64,000 nt of DNA from Sterolibacterium sp. (lineage in GTDB: Bacteria; Pseudomonadota; Gammaproteobacteria; Burkholderiales; Rhodocyclaceae): the NCBI GenBank assembly GCA_028713555.1, contig JAQTOA010000003.1:124001-188000 (forward strand), written 5' to 3'. The stretch's first letter is position 1, and each line of letters starts with the position of its first letter. This document shows, in pieces, positions 28,031 through 37,057 of this stretch. A program made the translations under genes and the position numbers. The notes under the pieces were generated by a model. The model had not been told where the DNA came from, did not search any database, and worked only from the letters and a program-made list of their open reading frames with translations.

Positions 28031-28369
28031 GATCTCCTTGATTCTGGCAAAGGCGCGCCGGCCTCATGCCGAATGCTTGCAACAATTTGGAATGGAGGTT
28101 AACGAACTGGCCGACTTTGTGCGCCATTTGGCTGCTGCGATCTTGTCGAGCGATGTCATGCGCTGTCTCTCGTAAGCTATGCTGCCGTTAGATTGCCAAC
28201 CATTAACGGCTCATTATAAACCCGCAGAAACTGTTGATGAGTGCCGATTCCATCGGCAAGCCGATAAACGCCCACATTCGTCTCGCTTGTGGGCTAGCTT
28301 TGTTTGTAGGCGACTTCAATGGCGGGAAGATGGCGGTCGCCGCTACGCGATATTTCCAAGTCCTATTGT
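28031..28369. other. 339-bp gap between cusA and the double receiver gene
   Basis: Nothing convincing as a gene. On the minus strand there is a perfect -10 hexamer TATAAT at 28213-28218, about 180 bp before the receiver gene start, but the -35 position is poor. A 31-codon minus-strand frame (ATG near 28157, beginning MTSLDKIAAAKW) has no family features. No intrinsic terminator for cusA was found. Confidence 0.4.
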
Positions 28370-31300
28370 CTAACTCTCCATCCCCCGACCCAGCCGCCAT
28401 TGCTTGACCAGCGCGTAGATCGCCGGTATCACGGCGAGCGTCAACACCGTCGAGGAAATCATGCCGCCGACCATGGGGGCAGCAATGCGGCTCATGACCT
28501 CGGAGCCGGTGCCCGTACCCCACATAATCGGCAAGAGGCCGGCCATGATCGCCACCACGGTCATCATCTTCGGTCGCACGCGCTCGACGGCGCCTTCCAT
28601 CACTGCCTCGTAGAGGTCTGCGACGTTCGGCGCACGCCCTGATACACGGCACTTTGTTTTGATCGCTTCCCAGGCATGATCGAGATAGATCAGCATCACC
28701 ACGCCGGTTTCGGCGGCAACACCGGCCAGTGCGATGAAACCGACTGCCACGGCCACCGAGAGGTTGTAGTGGAGCAGCCACATCAGCCACACCCCACCTA
28801 CCAGTGCAAAGGGCACCGAGAGCATGACGATGACAGTTTCGGTCAAGCGCCGGAAGTTGAGATAGAGCAGCAGAAAGATGATCAGCAGCGTCACCGGAAT
28901 GACGACTTTCATTTTCTCGATGGCCCGCTCCATGTATTCAAATTGACCACTCCATGTGATGTAGTAGCCGGGCGGGAATTTAACCTGAGCTGCGACCGCG
29001 CGTTTTGCATCGGCCACGTAACCACCGATGTCGCGCTCGCGGATGTCCACGTAAATATAAGCCGAGAGCAGAGCGTTCTCGGTGCGTATGCCCGGGGTGC
29101 CCTTGGCGATTTCGACCCTGGCCACCTGGCCGAGTGGAATCATCGCCGGCGCCTGCCCCATTTCACCCCCGATCGGCACCAGCACTTCACGGGCAATCTG
29201 CTGCGGATCGGAACGCAACTCGCGCGGGTAGCGGACAGTCACGCCGAAGCGCTCGCGGCCTTCGACGGTGGTCGTCACCATTTCGCCGCCCAGCGCGGTG
29301 CCGATCACATCCTGCAATTCACCGACTGAAAGGCCATAGCGTGCCAGTTGCTCGCGATCAGGTTCGATGTTGAGATAATAGCCGCCGGTGATGCGTTCGG
29401 CAAAGGCGCTGCTGGTCCCTGGAACAGTCTTCACCACTGCTTCGATCTGCTTGGCGAGTTTCTCCATTTCGTCCAGGTTCTTGCCGAAGACCTTGATGCC
29501 GATCGGCGTGCGGATGCCCGTCGACAGCATGTCAATGCGCGCCTTGATCGGCATGGTCCAGGCATTGGAGATGCCGGGGAACTGCAAGGCCTTGTCGAGT
29601 TCCGCGATCAGTTTGTCGGTAGTCATGCCCGCCCGCCACTCGGACTCCGGCTTGAGATTGATCACCGTCTCGAACATCTCGGTCGGCGCCGGGTCGGTGG
29701 CGGTGTTGGCCCGTCCCGCCTTGCCATACACCGAAGCCACTTCGGGGAAGCTCTTGATGATCTTGTCTTGCGTTTGCAGAATCTCGGCCGCCTTGGTGAT
29801 CGACATGCCGGGCAGGGATGCTGGCATGTAGAACAGCGTGCCCTCGTTGAGCGTCGGCATGAACTCGGAGCCGAGTTTTGATGCCGGATAAACCGAGACG
29901 CCCAAGGCCAGCACGGCTAGAAGAATGGTCAGCTTCTTCCAGCGCATCACGCCGGCGATGATCGGCCGATAGATCCAGATCAGGAAGCGATTCACCGGAT
30001 TCCTGGCTTCCGGCATGATCTTGCCGCGAATGAACAGCATCATCAGCACGGGCACCAACGTTACCGAGAGTAAAGCCGCACCCGCCATGGAGAAGGTCTT
30101 GGTGTAGGCGAGCGGCGAGAACAGCCTTCCCTCCTGGCCTTCCAGGCTAAAGACCGGCAGGAAGGACACGGTAATGATGAGCAGAGAGAAGAAGAGTGCT
30201 GGCCCGACCTCTTTGCAGGCCACGATCATGGCTTCCGTGCGTGATTCGCCTTCCTTGAGCCGCTCCAGATGCTTGTGAGCGTTCTCGATCATGACGATGG
30301 CGGCGTCGATCATGGCGCCGATGGCAATGGCAATGCCGCCCAGGCTCATCAGATTGGAGTTCATGCCGAGCAAGCGCATGGCGATGAAGGCCATCAATAC
30401 ACCAACCGGCAGCATCAGGATCGCCACCAGCGCGCTGCGCACATGCAACAGAAAGACGATGCAGACCAGGGCGACGATGACCGATTCCTCGGCCAGGGTG
30501 CGCTTCAGGGTATCGATGGCGCGATGGATCAGTTCGGAGCGATCGTAGGTTGTGACGATACTCACGCCCTCAGGTAACCCAGCAGAGATTTCAGTTATTT
30601 TTTCCTTAAGGTTGTGGATCACCTCCAGCGCGTTCTGGCCATAGCGCGCCATGGCGATGCCTGAAACCACCTCACCCTCGCCGTTGAGTTCGGTCAGGCC
30701 ACGCCGCTCGTCCGGGGCGAGTTCCACGCGGGCAATGTCGCGGATCAGTACCGGAGTTCCCTTGTCGCTCTTGACGACCAGCATTTCGATGTCGCTCTTG
30801 CCGCGCAGATAGCCCTTGCCGCGCACCATGTACTCGGTTTCCGCCATCTCAATGACGCGGCCGCCGACGTCGCGGTTGGAATCGCGGATCGCCTGCGTGA
30901 CTTTCATCAGGGGAATGCCATAGGCGCGCAGCTTGGTGGGATCGACTGTGACCTGGTAGGTCTGCACAAAGCCGCCGATCGAGGCCACTTCGGCCACGCC
31001 TTGCGCCTTGGTCAACTGGTAGCGCACATACCAATCCTGGATGGTGCGCAACTCGGCTAGCGTCTTATCCTTGGCGAGCAGCGCGTACTGGTAGACCCAG
31101 CCGACGCCGGTGGCGTCCGGTCCAATCTGCGGCGTCACGCCCTTGGGCATGCGCCCGGAGGCGAAGTTGAGGTATTCCAGAACCCGCGAACGCGCCCAGT
31201 AGATGTCGGTGCCGTCTTCGAAAATAATGTAGACGAAGGAGGCGCCGAAGAAGGAAAACCCCCGCACTACCTTCGATTTCGGCACCGACAGCATCGAGGT

Positions 31301-31510
31301 GGTGAGCGGATAAGTCACCTGATCCTCGATCACCTGCGGCGCCTGGCCGGGATACTCAGTGTAGACGATGACCTGCACGTCGGAAAGATCGGGCAGCGCA
31401 TCGATGGGAGTTTTCAGGATTGCATAAATGCCACCGATAACAACGAACAAGGTGGCGAGCAAAATCAGGAAAACATTCCTGCTTGACCAGTCGATGACTT
31501 TGCTGAGCAT
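28370..31510 (-). CDS. cusA: Copper/silver efflux RND pump, inner-membrane subunit
   Basis: A 1046-residue HME-RND transporter that exports metal ions with the proton gradient through a CusCBA channel. It has 12 membrane segments by pattern, two large periplasmic loops and the family motifs GSEFMPTLNEG and GIAIAIGAMIDAAIVM. Methionine-rich periplasmic segments (LPGMS; IKARIDMLSTGIRTPIG) resemble CusA, which exports Cu(I)/Ag(I), more than CzcA for divalent ions. It is the last gene of cusF-cusC-cusB-cusA, starting 13 bp after cusB. The metal assignment is an inference from these motifs and the CusF genes. Confidence 0.94.
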   Translation of the reverse strand: MLSKVIDWSSRNVFLILLATLFVVIGGIYAILKTPIDALPDLSDVQVIVYTEYPGQAPQVIEDQVTYPLTTSMLSVPKSKVVRGFSFFGASFVYIIFEDGTDIYWARSRVLEYLNFASGRMPKGVTPQIGPDATGVGWVYQYALLAKDKTLAELRTIQDWYVRYQLTKAQGVAEVASIGGFVQTYQVTVDPTKLRAYGIPLMKVTQAIRDSNRDVGGRVIEMAETEYMVRGKGYLRGKSDIEMLVVKSDKGTPVLIRDIARVELAPDERRGLTELNGEGEVVSGIAMARYGQNALEVIHNLKEKITEISAGLPEGVSIVTTYDRSELIHRAIDTLKRTLAEESVIVALVCIVFLLHVRSALVAILMLPVGVLMAFIAMRLLGMNSNLMSLGGIAIAIGAMIDAAIVMIENAHKHLERLKEGESRTEAMIVACKEVGPALFFSLLIITVSFLPVFSLEGQEGRLFSPLAYTKTFSMAGAALLSVTLVPVLMMLFIRGKIMPEARNPVNRFLIWIYRPIIAGVMRWKKLTILLAVLALGVSVYPASKLGSEFMPTLNEGTLFYMPASLPGMSITKAAEILQTQDKIIKSFPEVASVYGKAGRANTATDPAPTEMFETVINLKPESEWRAGMTTDKLIAELDKALQFPGISNAWTMPIKARIDMLSTGIRTPIGIKVFGKNLDEMEKLAKQIEAVVKTVPGTSSAFAERITGGYYLNIEPDREQLARYGLSVGELQDVIGTALGGEMVTTTVEGRERFGVTVRYPRELRSDPQQIAREVLVPIGGEMGQAPAMIPLGQVARVEIAKGTPGIRTENALLSAYIYVDIRERDIGGYVADAKRAVAAQVKFPPGYYITWSGQFEYMERAIEKMKVVIPVTLLIIFLLLYLNFRRLTETVIVMLSVPFALVGGVWLMWLLHYNLSVAVAVGFIALAGVAAETGVVMLIYLDHAWEAIKTKCRVSGRAPNVADLYEAVMEGAVERVRPKMMTVVAIMAGLLPIMWGTGTGSEVMSRIAAPMVGGMISSTVLTLAVIPAIYALVKQWRLGRGMES

Positions 31511-31523
31511 GGCGTTTTCCGCT

Positions 31524-33155
31524 TCAGTGACCGGAATGCGACGAGGGTCGCGCAGCGCCCGCGCCTTCGAGCTTGACGATCACCCACTCGCCGGGATTGC
31601 GCTCGACGAAGTCGAAGACGACCGTCGCTCCAGGCTTAAGGTTGCCCATCAGGAAGGCATTGGCGAGCGCAAAGTCCATCGTCATGCCCGGCCATTTGAG
31701 GCTCTCCACCGGGCCATGGGTAATCGTCATTGTTCCGGCTTTGGCATCGATGGCATCGAGCTTGCCTTCGGCATGGTGCCCAGAGATCGCGGGTTTGGCC
31801 GACGACGACCCGGCGTCCGTCGCCACTGCACCGGCTTGCCCGCTTGTCGCGCTCAAGCCGCCCACGGCTGCCTTGAGGTTGCTCTCGGCATCGATCAGGA
31901 AGTTGGCGGCTACCACCACCTGCTCTCCTTCCTTGACGCCCTCCAGCACCTCGACGTAGTTGTCGCTGCGTGCACCGAGCTTGACCTCGCGCGGTTCGAA
32001 GCGGCCTTCCTTGAACTGAACCAGGACGATGCGCCGCGTACCGCTGTCGATCACCGCTGAATCGGGAACGGTCAAGACCTGCGCCTTGTCGCCGACGTGC
32101 AGTTCCATTTCCGCGAACATCGCCGGCTTGAGCAAACCGCCTGGATTGGCGAGTTCAGCGCGAACGGAAACTGTCCGCGTCTCCGCCTTGAGCGTGGGAT
32201 AAACATAGATGACGCGACCTTCAAAGAGCTTGCCTGGATAGGCGTTGATCTTGATCCTGACCTTGGCGCCGACCTTCACCAGACCGATGTCCTGCTCGAA
32301 AACGTCGGCGAGCACCCAGATCGAGGAAAGATCGGCAATCTGGTAGAGCACTTCACCGGGCATGAAGCGCATGCCTTGGATTACCTTCTTCTCTGTCACG
32401 ATGCCGGTCACCGGCGAACGGAAGGTCAGGGTGCGTTTTGCCTCGCCGGACTTGGCCAGTGCCTTGACCTGCTCTTCGGAGATATCCCAATTCCTGAGGC
32501 GCAGGAGACTGGCCTCGGTGAGTCGCTTCATACTGCTCTGGGCTTCGCTCCCCGCCTCCTGCATGGCCTGCATGCCTTGGACAGCGATGGCATATTCGCG
32601 CTGGGCCGAGACCAGTTCGGGGCTGTAGACCTCGAATAGCGGTTGCCCTTTGGCCACGGCCTGGCCCGTGACATTGACGTGCAGTCGCTCGACATAGCCC
32701 TCGAACTTGGGAGCTATGGTGTAGAGGCGGCGTTCGTCGGGTTCAATCCGACCAACGGCACGCACGATTTTTTCCAAAGGACGCAGTTCCACCGCAGCAA
32801 CCCGCACGCCGAGCTTCTGAATCTTTTCGGTACTGATCTTGATCAGGTTGTTGGAGCCTGGGGTGCTCTCATCGCCATCCTCGCCGCCTTCATAGACCGC
32901 GATGTAATCCATGCCCATCGGGTCCTTCTTGGGTGTTGGCGAGGTGTCGGGCAAGCCCATCGGGTTGCGGTAGTAGAGCAGCTTGCGTTCTTTCTTGGCG
33001 CCTGCAGGCGCCGTCGCCGGCTGTGGCACGACCAAGGCTGCGCTTTGTTCGCTACCGCCGTTGCGCATTCCCAGCCAATATCCGCCGCCAGTCGCCAATA
33101 TAGTTGCCGCGATAGCCGCCATGATTTTTATCCCCAAGGGGTTTACTCTGCTCAC
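31524..33155 (-). CDS. cusB: Periplasmic adaptor of Cu/Ag efflux pump, with C-terminal CusF-like domain
   Basis: A 543-residue membrane fusion protein bridging CusA and the outer-membrane channel. Order: N-terminal membrane anchor, heavy-metal-binding segment YYRNPMGLPDTSPTPKKDPM, barrel/lipoyl/hairpin adaptor core, and then a Pro/Ser/Ala linker to a CusF-like domain (about residues 465-535) with ITHGPVESLKWPGMTMDF. CusF binds Cu(I)/Ag(I) through a His, two Met and a Trp; the W and the MTM are present here. The fused metallochaperone is an extra to the separate cusF at the start of the operon. The start overlaps the cusC stop by four bases. Confidence 0.93.
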   Translation of the reverse strand: MSRVNPLGIKIMAAIAATILATGGGYWLGMRNGGSEQSAALVVPQPATAPAGAKKERKLLYYRNPMGLPDTSPTPKKDPMGMDYIAVYEGGEDGDESTPGSNNLIKISTEKIQKLGVRVAAVELRPLEKIVRAVGRIEPDERRLYTIAPKFEGYVERLHVNVTGQAVAKGQPLFEVYSPELVSAQREYAIAVQGMQAMQEAGSEAQSSMKRLTEASLLRLRNWDISEEQVKALAKSGEAKRTLTFRSPVTGIVTEKKVIQGMRFMPGEVLYQIADLSSIWVLADVFEQDIGLVKVGAKVRIKINAYPGKLFEGRVIYVYPTLKAETRTVSVRAELANPGGLLKPAMFAEMELHVGDKAQVLTVPDSAVIDSGTRRIVLVQFKEGRFEPREVKLGARSDNYVEVLEGVKEGEQVVVAANFLIDAESNLKAAVGGLSATSGQAGAVATDAGSSSAKPAISGHHAEGKLDAIDAKAGTMTITHGPVESLKWPGMTMDFALANAFLMGNLKPGATVVFDFVERNPGEWVIVKLEGAGAARPSSHSGH

Positions 33156-34426
33156 AAGTCTTCTCCGATCAGTCGTTCGATGTCCGCCAGACGCGCCTGC
33201 TGTTCGGCTTGTGCCTTGACGATATCCTGCTTCGCCTTGCGTATCTGGCGCTGCGCGTCGAGCAGTGTGGCGAAATCTAGCTTGCCAGTTTCATAGCCGG
33301 CAAGCGCCGCCTGGAAGGTCAGTTCAGACTGCGGCAACAGGCTGGTTTGCACCAGCATTTCCGTGCGCCGCGCCGCGTCTATGGCGGAGAGGTTTTCGGA
33401 AAGATCGGCCAGCAACTGGTTGGCGGTGGCTTCCTTGCGGGCGTGGGCGGCATCAGTCATCTTCTCGGCTTCGCGCTCCTGGCTGCGGCGGCTTTCCTGC
33501 TGCAGCGGGATGTTGAGCTCGAACATCAGTTCCCACATGTCTACGCGGTTACGCGTCTGGATCGGCGAAACGCCGACGGTGAAGTCCGGATAGCGGTTGC
33601 GGTAGGTCAGCTCAAGGTTCTTATCCGCCGCGCGCAACTTGGCGTCATCGGCGAAAAGCTGCGGATTCTTGCCGCGCAGGCGATCTCCCAACGTCACGAA
33701 GTCGAGTTTGGCTGCAGAGGGAATCGGCCGCAGGCGTTCCGGGTCGGCCAGTGGCGACTGGGCAGGACGCGCCAGCAGGGCGTTGAGTCGAGAACGCAAA
33801 TGGTGGTGCTCCATCTCCATCTGAATCAGTTCGCTTCTCATTGCGGTGCGTTCCACCTGGACGCGAATGGCATCCTGCTGCGGCACCAGTCCGCCGGCGT
33901 AACGTACTTGGGTGATGCCTTCGATGCGCTCAATCAGGTCGATGACTTCCTTATTCAAGCGGATCAGTCGCGCCACGGCGAAATACTGGGCATACGCCGT
34001 CTTAATGCGCGCCGCCTGTTCCGTCCAGGTGACGCCGGCCTTGCCTTTCGCCACATCGGCCTCGGCTTCAGCCGCATCACGCTTGAGGTCGCGCTTGCCC
34101 CAAAAAGGCAACGGTTGCATCAACGTGTACTTGGTGCCGCCGACGCGACTGGGCAGCAGATTGGGGCTGGCATCGGAACCGAAATTGGTAATGTTCTGCA
34201 ATTCGGTGCGCAACACCGGGTCGGGCAGTGCACCGGCGGGATAGACTCTTTCCCGGGCCGCCTCAGCTTCGAGGCGCATGGCGGCGTACTCCGGATTCTT
34301 TTCCTTGGCATAGACGAGCAGACCCTCGACGCTCTGGCCCAATACGACTTCCTGCGCCAGCACAGGTGTCGACGCGCCAAAGGCTAACAAGAAGGCAAAC
34401 GCCGGCGCGGGAATGATTCCTCGCAT
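33152..34426 (-). CDS. cusC: TolC-family outer-membrane channel of Cu/Ag efflux pump
   Basis: A 424-residue outer-membrane efflux protein with an N-terminal signal peptide (GIIPAPAFAFLLAFGASTPV..) and two long helical repeats typical of the family. It forms the exit duct for CusBA. ATG 34426 is chosen over ATG 34438 because a GGAGG ribosome site lies between them, directly before 34426. It follows cusF by 27 bp. The protein lacks an obvious lipobox cysteine, unlike E. coli CusC. Confidence 0.9.
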   Translation of the reverse strand: MRGIIPAPAFAFLLAFGASTPVLAQEVVLGQSVEGLLVYAKEKNPEYAAMRLEAEAARERVYPAGALPDPVLRTELQNITNFGSDASPNLLPSRVGGTKYTLMQPLPFWGKRDLKRDAAEAEADVAKGKAGVTWTEQAARIKTAYAQYFAVARLIRLNKEVIDLIERIEGITQVRYAGGLVPQQDAIRVQVERTAMRSELIQMEMEHHHLRSRLNALLARPAQSPLADPERLRPIPSAAKLDFVTLGDRLRGKNPQLFADDAKLRAADKNLELTYRNRYPDFTVGVSPIQTRNRVDMWELMFELNIPLQQESRRSQEREAEKMTDAAHARKEATANQLLADLSENLSAIDAARRTEMLVQTSLLPQSELTFQAALAGYETGKLDFATLLDAQRQIRKAKQDIVKAQAEQQARLADIERLIGEDL

Positions 34427-34453
34427 ACAACCTCCCATGGAAAATGCAAAAGG

Positions 34454-34795
34454 CTATTTCGTCCTTTCAAAATGGACAACGGTGTAGGCGCCATCCACTT
34501 TGTCGGCCATGAAGCGGATCTTGTCACCGTCCTTCATCTGATCAAGCCAGGCGGTGTTCTTGACGCGAAAGGCCATGGTCATCGCCGGCATGCCAAGATT
34601 CACCAACTGACCGTGGGCGATGGTCACCTTACCGGCGGGCTTGTCCACCTTTTTGACCAAGCCATCGGCCATGTCCGCGACAGCCGGAGCGGCAGCATAC
34701 AAGGCGCCGTGACCGGCGTGGTCGTCCGCGGCGATGCCGGGCGCGGGAAAAGTGGCGGCAAGGGTGATAAAGGCGGTTATAAAAACAGTTTTCAT
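34454..34795 (-). CDS. cusF: Periplasmic Cu(I)/Ag(I)-binding protein, CusF family
   Basis: A 113-residue exported protein: signal peptide MKTVFITAFITLAATFPAPG, then a small OB-fold with KVTIAHGQLVNLGMPAMTMA. The His and the MxM pair match CusF; the Trp that caps the metal in E. coli CusF is replaced (LGMPAMTM instead of W-P-x-M-T-M). It hands monovalent copper or silver to the efflux pump. First gene of cusFCBA, with a good GGAGA ribosome site. The CusF-like domain fused to CusB keeps the Trp. Confidence 0.9.
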   Translation of the reverse strand: MKTVFITAFITLAATFPAPGIAADDHAGHGALYAAAPAVADMADGLVKKVDKPAGKVTIAHGQLVNLGMPAMTMAFRVKNTAWLDQMKDGDKIRFMADKVDGAYTVVHFERTK

Positions 34796-34903
34796 GAGTT
34801 CTCCAATCGAGGGTTATTAGCGCCAGCGCCGAGCAACAAGGCCGGTGGAACTGAAACGGTTCGCAGTGTGACGCACCCCGGTCTACGGCAAGCTGACCCG
34901 AAC

Positions 34904-34919
34904 ATTACACTTCCGTAAT
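34904..34919. promoter_or_regulatory. Candidate metal-regulator operator upstream of cusF
   Basis: An inverted repeat ATTAC-N6-GTAAT lies 109-124 bp upstream of the cusF start. It resembles the paired half-sites bound by CopR/CusR/CzcR-type response regulators at copper and zinc efflux operons. No regulator gene is in the window, and no convincing promoter hexamers were found between the site and cusF. Confidence 0.4.
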
Positions 34920-35021
34920 CTTTCGGCTCTTTCAGCAATCCATCGCTCAGTGGTTGTGTGCTGTCTAGAGGATCCGGGGGACCGTGACAGCCCTAGCAGT
35001 CCTAATGCCCGGTACAGGGGG

Positions 35022-35453
35022 CTACTTGCTGCGCGCGATGAATCGTCCCAGCGCTTCACGCAACGGACCATCCGGCAAACTGTCCGAAAGACGGGTAATA
35101 CTGGCGCGGCTGGCATCGTCCAACACTACAGCTTTCGGTGACGAGAATTGCTGCGTCGCAACATTCAGGGGTTGCACCTTGATCTGAATTTCGGTAACCT
35201 CCTCGCCTGCTGAACGAAAATCCTCACAGAGACTAGGTGAAACCTGACGTAGTTTAGTGGCAACCGCGCCGTTTTCGGCGTGAATGAAAACAACTCCCAG
35301 CTTGATATTGGCAACCCGACAGCTCCGCGCTAGCGAAATCGGGACCGCTGTTTCAAACAAACGCTGAAGTTTCAGCAAGCGCCCGGCGTGGGCGGCAAGT
35401 CGAGCCATCGCTTCATCCGCATTCAGGCAGTCGTCCAGGGTGCGTGCTTGCAT
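35022..35453 (-). CDS. DUF721 protein (DciA-like)
   Basis: A 143-residue cytoplasmic protein with the DUF721 pattern: N-terminal helical part, then a compact domain with LKLQRLFETAVPISLARSCR and IHAENGAVATKLRQVSPSL. DUF721 includes DciA, the predicted DnaB helicase operator of bacteria lacking DnaC; I cannot say whether this member does that. It is divergent from an M23 peptidase, with only 25 bp between the starts. This pair often sits upstream of secA in betaproteobacteria. Here secA does not follow, so the order has been rearranged. Confidence 0.75.
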   Translation of the reverse strand: MQARTLDDCLNADEAMARLAAHAGRLLKLQRLFETAVPISLARSCRVANIKLGVVFIHAENGAVATKLRQVSPSLCEDFRSAGEEVTEIQIKVQPLNVATQQFSSPKAVVLDDASRASITRLSDSLPDGPLREALGRFIARSK

Positions 35454-35478
35454 GGAACCTCAAGGGAAAGGGAATGGC

Positions 35479-36411
35479 ATGCATATTATTCTTGTCTCCG
35501 ACCGACTGGCAACAGCCAAGAGCATAAATCTGGGCTGGCGTCACTTGATGTGGAGCATGGCCGGTTTTGTTGGTTTGGTTATTAGCATGTCCTCGCTGTT
35601 TTCTTACGTCACAGTGCGCCATGCGGCGGAGATCCGTTTGCCTTTCCTTCAAGACATGCTGCGCGCCACGACGGCCGCCGAAAATGAGCGTAGCAAGGAG
35701 TTCGTTCGCGAGAACCTCAATGCCATGGCAGTCAAACTCGGTCAGATGCAGGCCCAACTGACTCACCTCGATTCACTCGGCGAGCGGCTGGCAAAAATGT
35801 CCGGGGTTCTACCTTCGACACGCAGCGCTGGCGATGATCGGCGTGGCGGCCCTCTGGTTCAAGCCACTCCGTTGTCCCCAACCGATTTGCAGACCGCACT
35901 GGACGACTTGTCCCGGCAGATCGAAGCGCGCACCGACACCCTTTCCATGATCGAGTCGCAATTGCTCGATGAGCGCGTGCGGAAAAGCATGTTGCCGACC
36001 ACCTTGCCGGTAACGGGGCAATGGAGCGCTTCCTCCTTTGGTTGGCGCATCGATCCGTTCACCGGCGAGCGGGCGATGCACGAAGGGGTCGATTTTGCCG
36101 CTGATCCGGGTACCCCTATCTATGCGGCAGCGGCTGGTGTGGTGATCACTGCCGAACGGCATCCGGATTATGGCAATATGATCGAGATCGATCACGGCAA
36201 CGACCTTACTACGCGTTATGCCCACGCATCAAAGCTTCTCGTCAAAACTGGCACGTTGGTAAGACGTGGTCAGAAGATCGCCTTATCCGGTTCCACTGGC
36301 CGCTCAACTGGACCGCACATGCATTTCGAGGTGCGCTTGCGTGGCATTGCGCAGAATCCAAACCGCTTTCTGGAAAGCGCCAAGGCTAGAGTCGATCTGG
36401 CCCGACGCTGA
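35479..36411 (+). CDS. M23 family metallopeptidase (LytM type)
   Basis: A 310-residue peptidoglycan endopeptidase or regulator of amidases. It has a short cytoplasmic N-terminus, one membrane helix (SMAGFVGLVISMSSLFSYV), a coiled-coil periplasmic stretch (about 60-180) and a C-terminal LytM domain. The zinc sites look complete: His/Asp in MHEGVDFAAD and the HMHFEV motif, so it is likely active rather than an EnvC-like degenerate form. The ATG at 35479 (ribosome site AAGGGAA) is preferred to upstream in-frame starts. Confidence 0.92.
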   Translation: MHIILVSDRLATAKSINLGWRHLMWSMAGFVGLVISMSSLFSYVTVRHAAEIRLPFLQDMLRATTAAENERSKEFVRENLNAMAVKLGQMQAQLTHLDSLGERLAKMSGVLPSTRSAGDDRRGGPLVQATPLSPTDLQTALDDLSRQIEARTDTLSMIESQLLDERVRKSMLPTTLPVTGQWSASSFGWRIDPFTGERAMHEGVDFAADPGTPIYAAAAGVVITAERHPDYGNMIEIDHGNDLTTRYAHASKLLVKTGTLVRRGQKIALSGSTGRSTGPHMHFEVRLRGIAQNPNRFLESAKARVDLARR

Positions 36412-36471
36412 CCTCCGAGCGCGGTCTCAAGTCCAAGCAGCGAATTAATACCCCAGAAGCAAATACGGGCA

Positions 36472-36966
36472 CTAGTCGAAATAAGTTCGCGCATCTTCCA
36501 GCCGCTTGGCAAACCAGCCTTGTGTCAAGCTTTCGGTGCGCACTTTTCCGTGGCTGTTGGGTGCATGCACGAATCGACCATCGCCGATGTAGATGCCTAC
36601 GTGCGAATAGGGCTTGTTCAGCGTATTGAAGAACACCAGGTCGCCCGGCTTGACCCGTGATATTTCCACCGGCTTGCCTTTTCTGGCGATGTCGGCGGCA
36701 CTGCCGGTAACGCGGATTCCCGCAGCCTTCTCATAGATGTGGCTGACCATGCCGCTGCAATCGAGTCCGGCTGCCGGATTCTTGCCGCCGTAACGATATC
36801 CCGAGTCGATGAGACCAAGCGCATACAAGACGATGTTGTTGCCCATATCGGGCACAGCGAGAGCTCTCTGCGGCTGGAGAGCGGGCGACGCGGAATCTTT
36901 TGTCTGGGAAATTATTCCGCAGCCAGCCAACAGCAGCAATAAAATCGGCACAGCATGACGCATCAT
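36472..36966 (-). CDS. NlpC/P60 family lipoprotein, cell-wall hydrolase
   Basis: A 164-residue lipoprotein. Signal peptide with lipobox LLAGC (Cys at about 16), then an NlpC/P60 domain with the catalytic Cys in GLDCSGMV, His in YSHVGIYIGDG, and the third polar residue in HAPNSH. Family members cleave D-Glu-diaminopimelate bonds in peptidoglycan peptides. The residue after the lipid Cys is Gly, which favours outer-membrane sorting. It is separated from the upstream YqjK-type cluster by a terminator, so it probably has its own promoter. Confidence 0.93.
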   Translation of the reverse strand: MMRHAVPILLLLLAGCGIISQTKDSASPALQPQRALAVPDMGNNIVLYALGLIDSGYRYGGKNPAAGLDCSGMVSHIYEKAAGIRVTGSAADIARKGKPVEISRVKPGDLVFFNTLNKPYSHVGIYIGDGRFVHAPNSHGKVRTESLTQGWFAKRLEDARTYFD

Positions 36967-37015
36967 GGCAATATGATGCGAGAGTAAACCAGCCCCGATC
37001 TTCCGATAAGAAGGG

Positions 37016-37038
37016 AAAAACGCCCGCTATTGCGGGAA
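37016..37038 (-). terminator. Intrinsic terminator of the elaB/yqjE/yqjK cluster
   Basis: On the minus strand CCCGC-AATA-GCGGG is followed by CGTTTTT. The stem arms are 37032-37036 and 37023-37027, and the T run is 37016-37020. It lies about 20 bp after the stop of the last gene in the cluster and before the NlpC/P60 gene. Confidence 0.75.
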
Positions 37039-37057
37039 GCGCAACGAATATGTCAGC

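Noticed and set aside
28203..28790. Minus-strand open frame running out of the cusA 3' end
   Set aside because: It is a shifted frame of cusA continuing into non-coding DNA. cusA has a proper stop at 28370.
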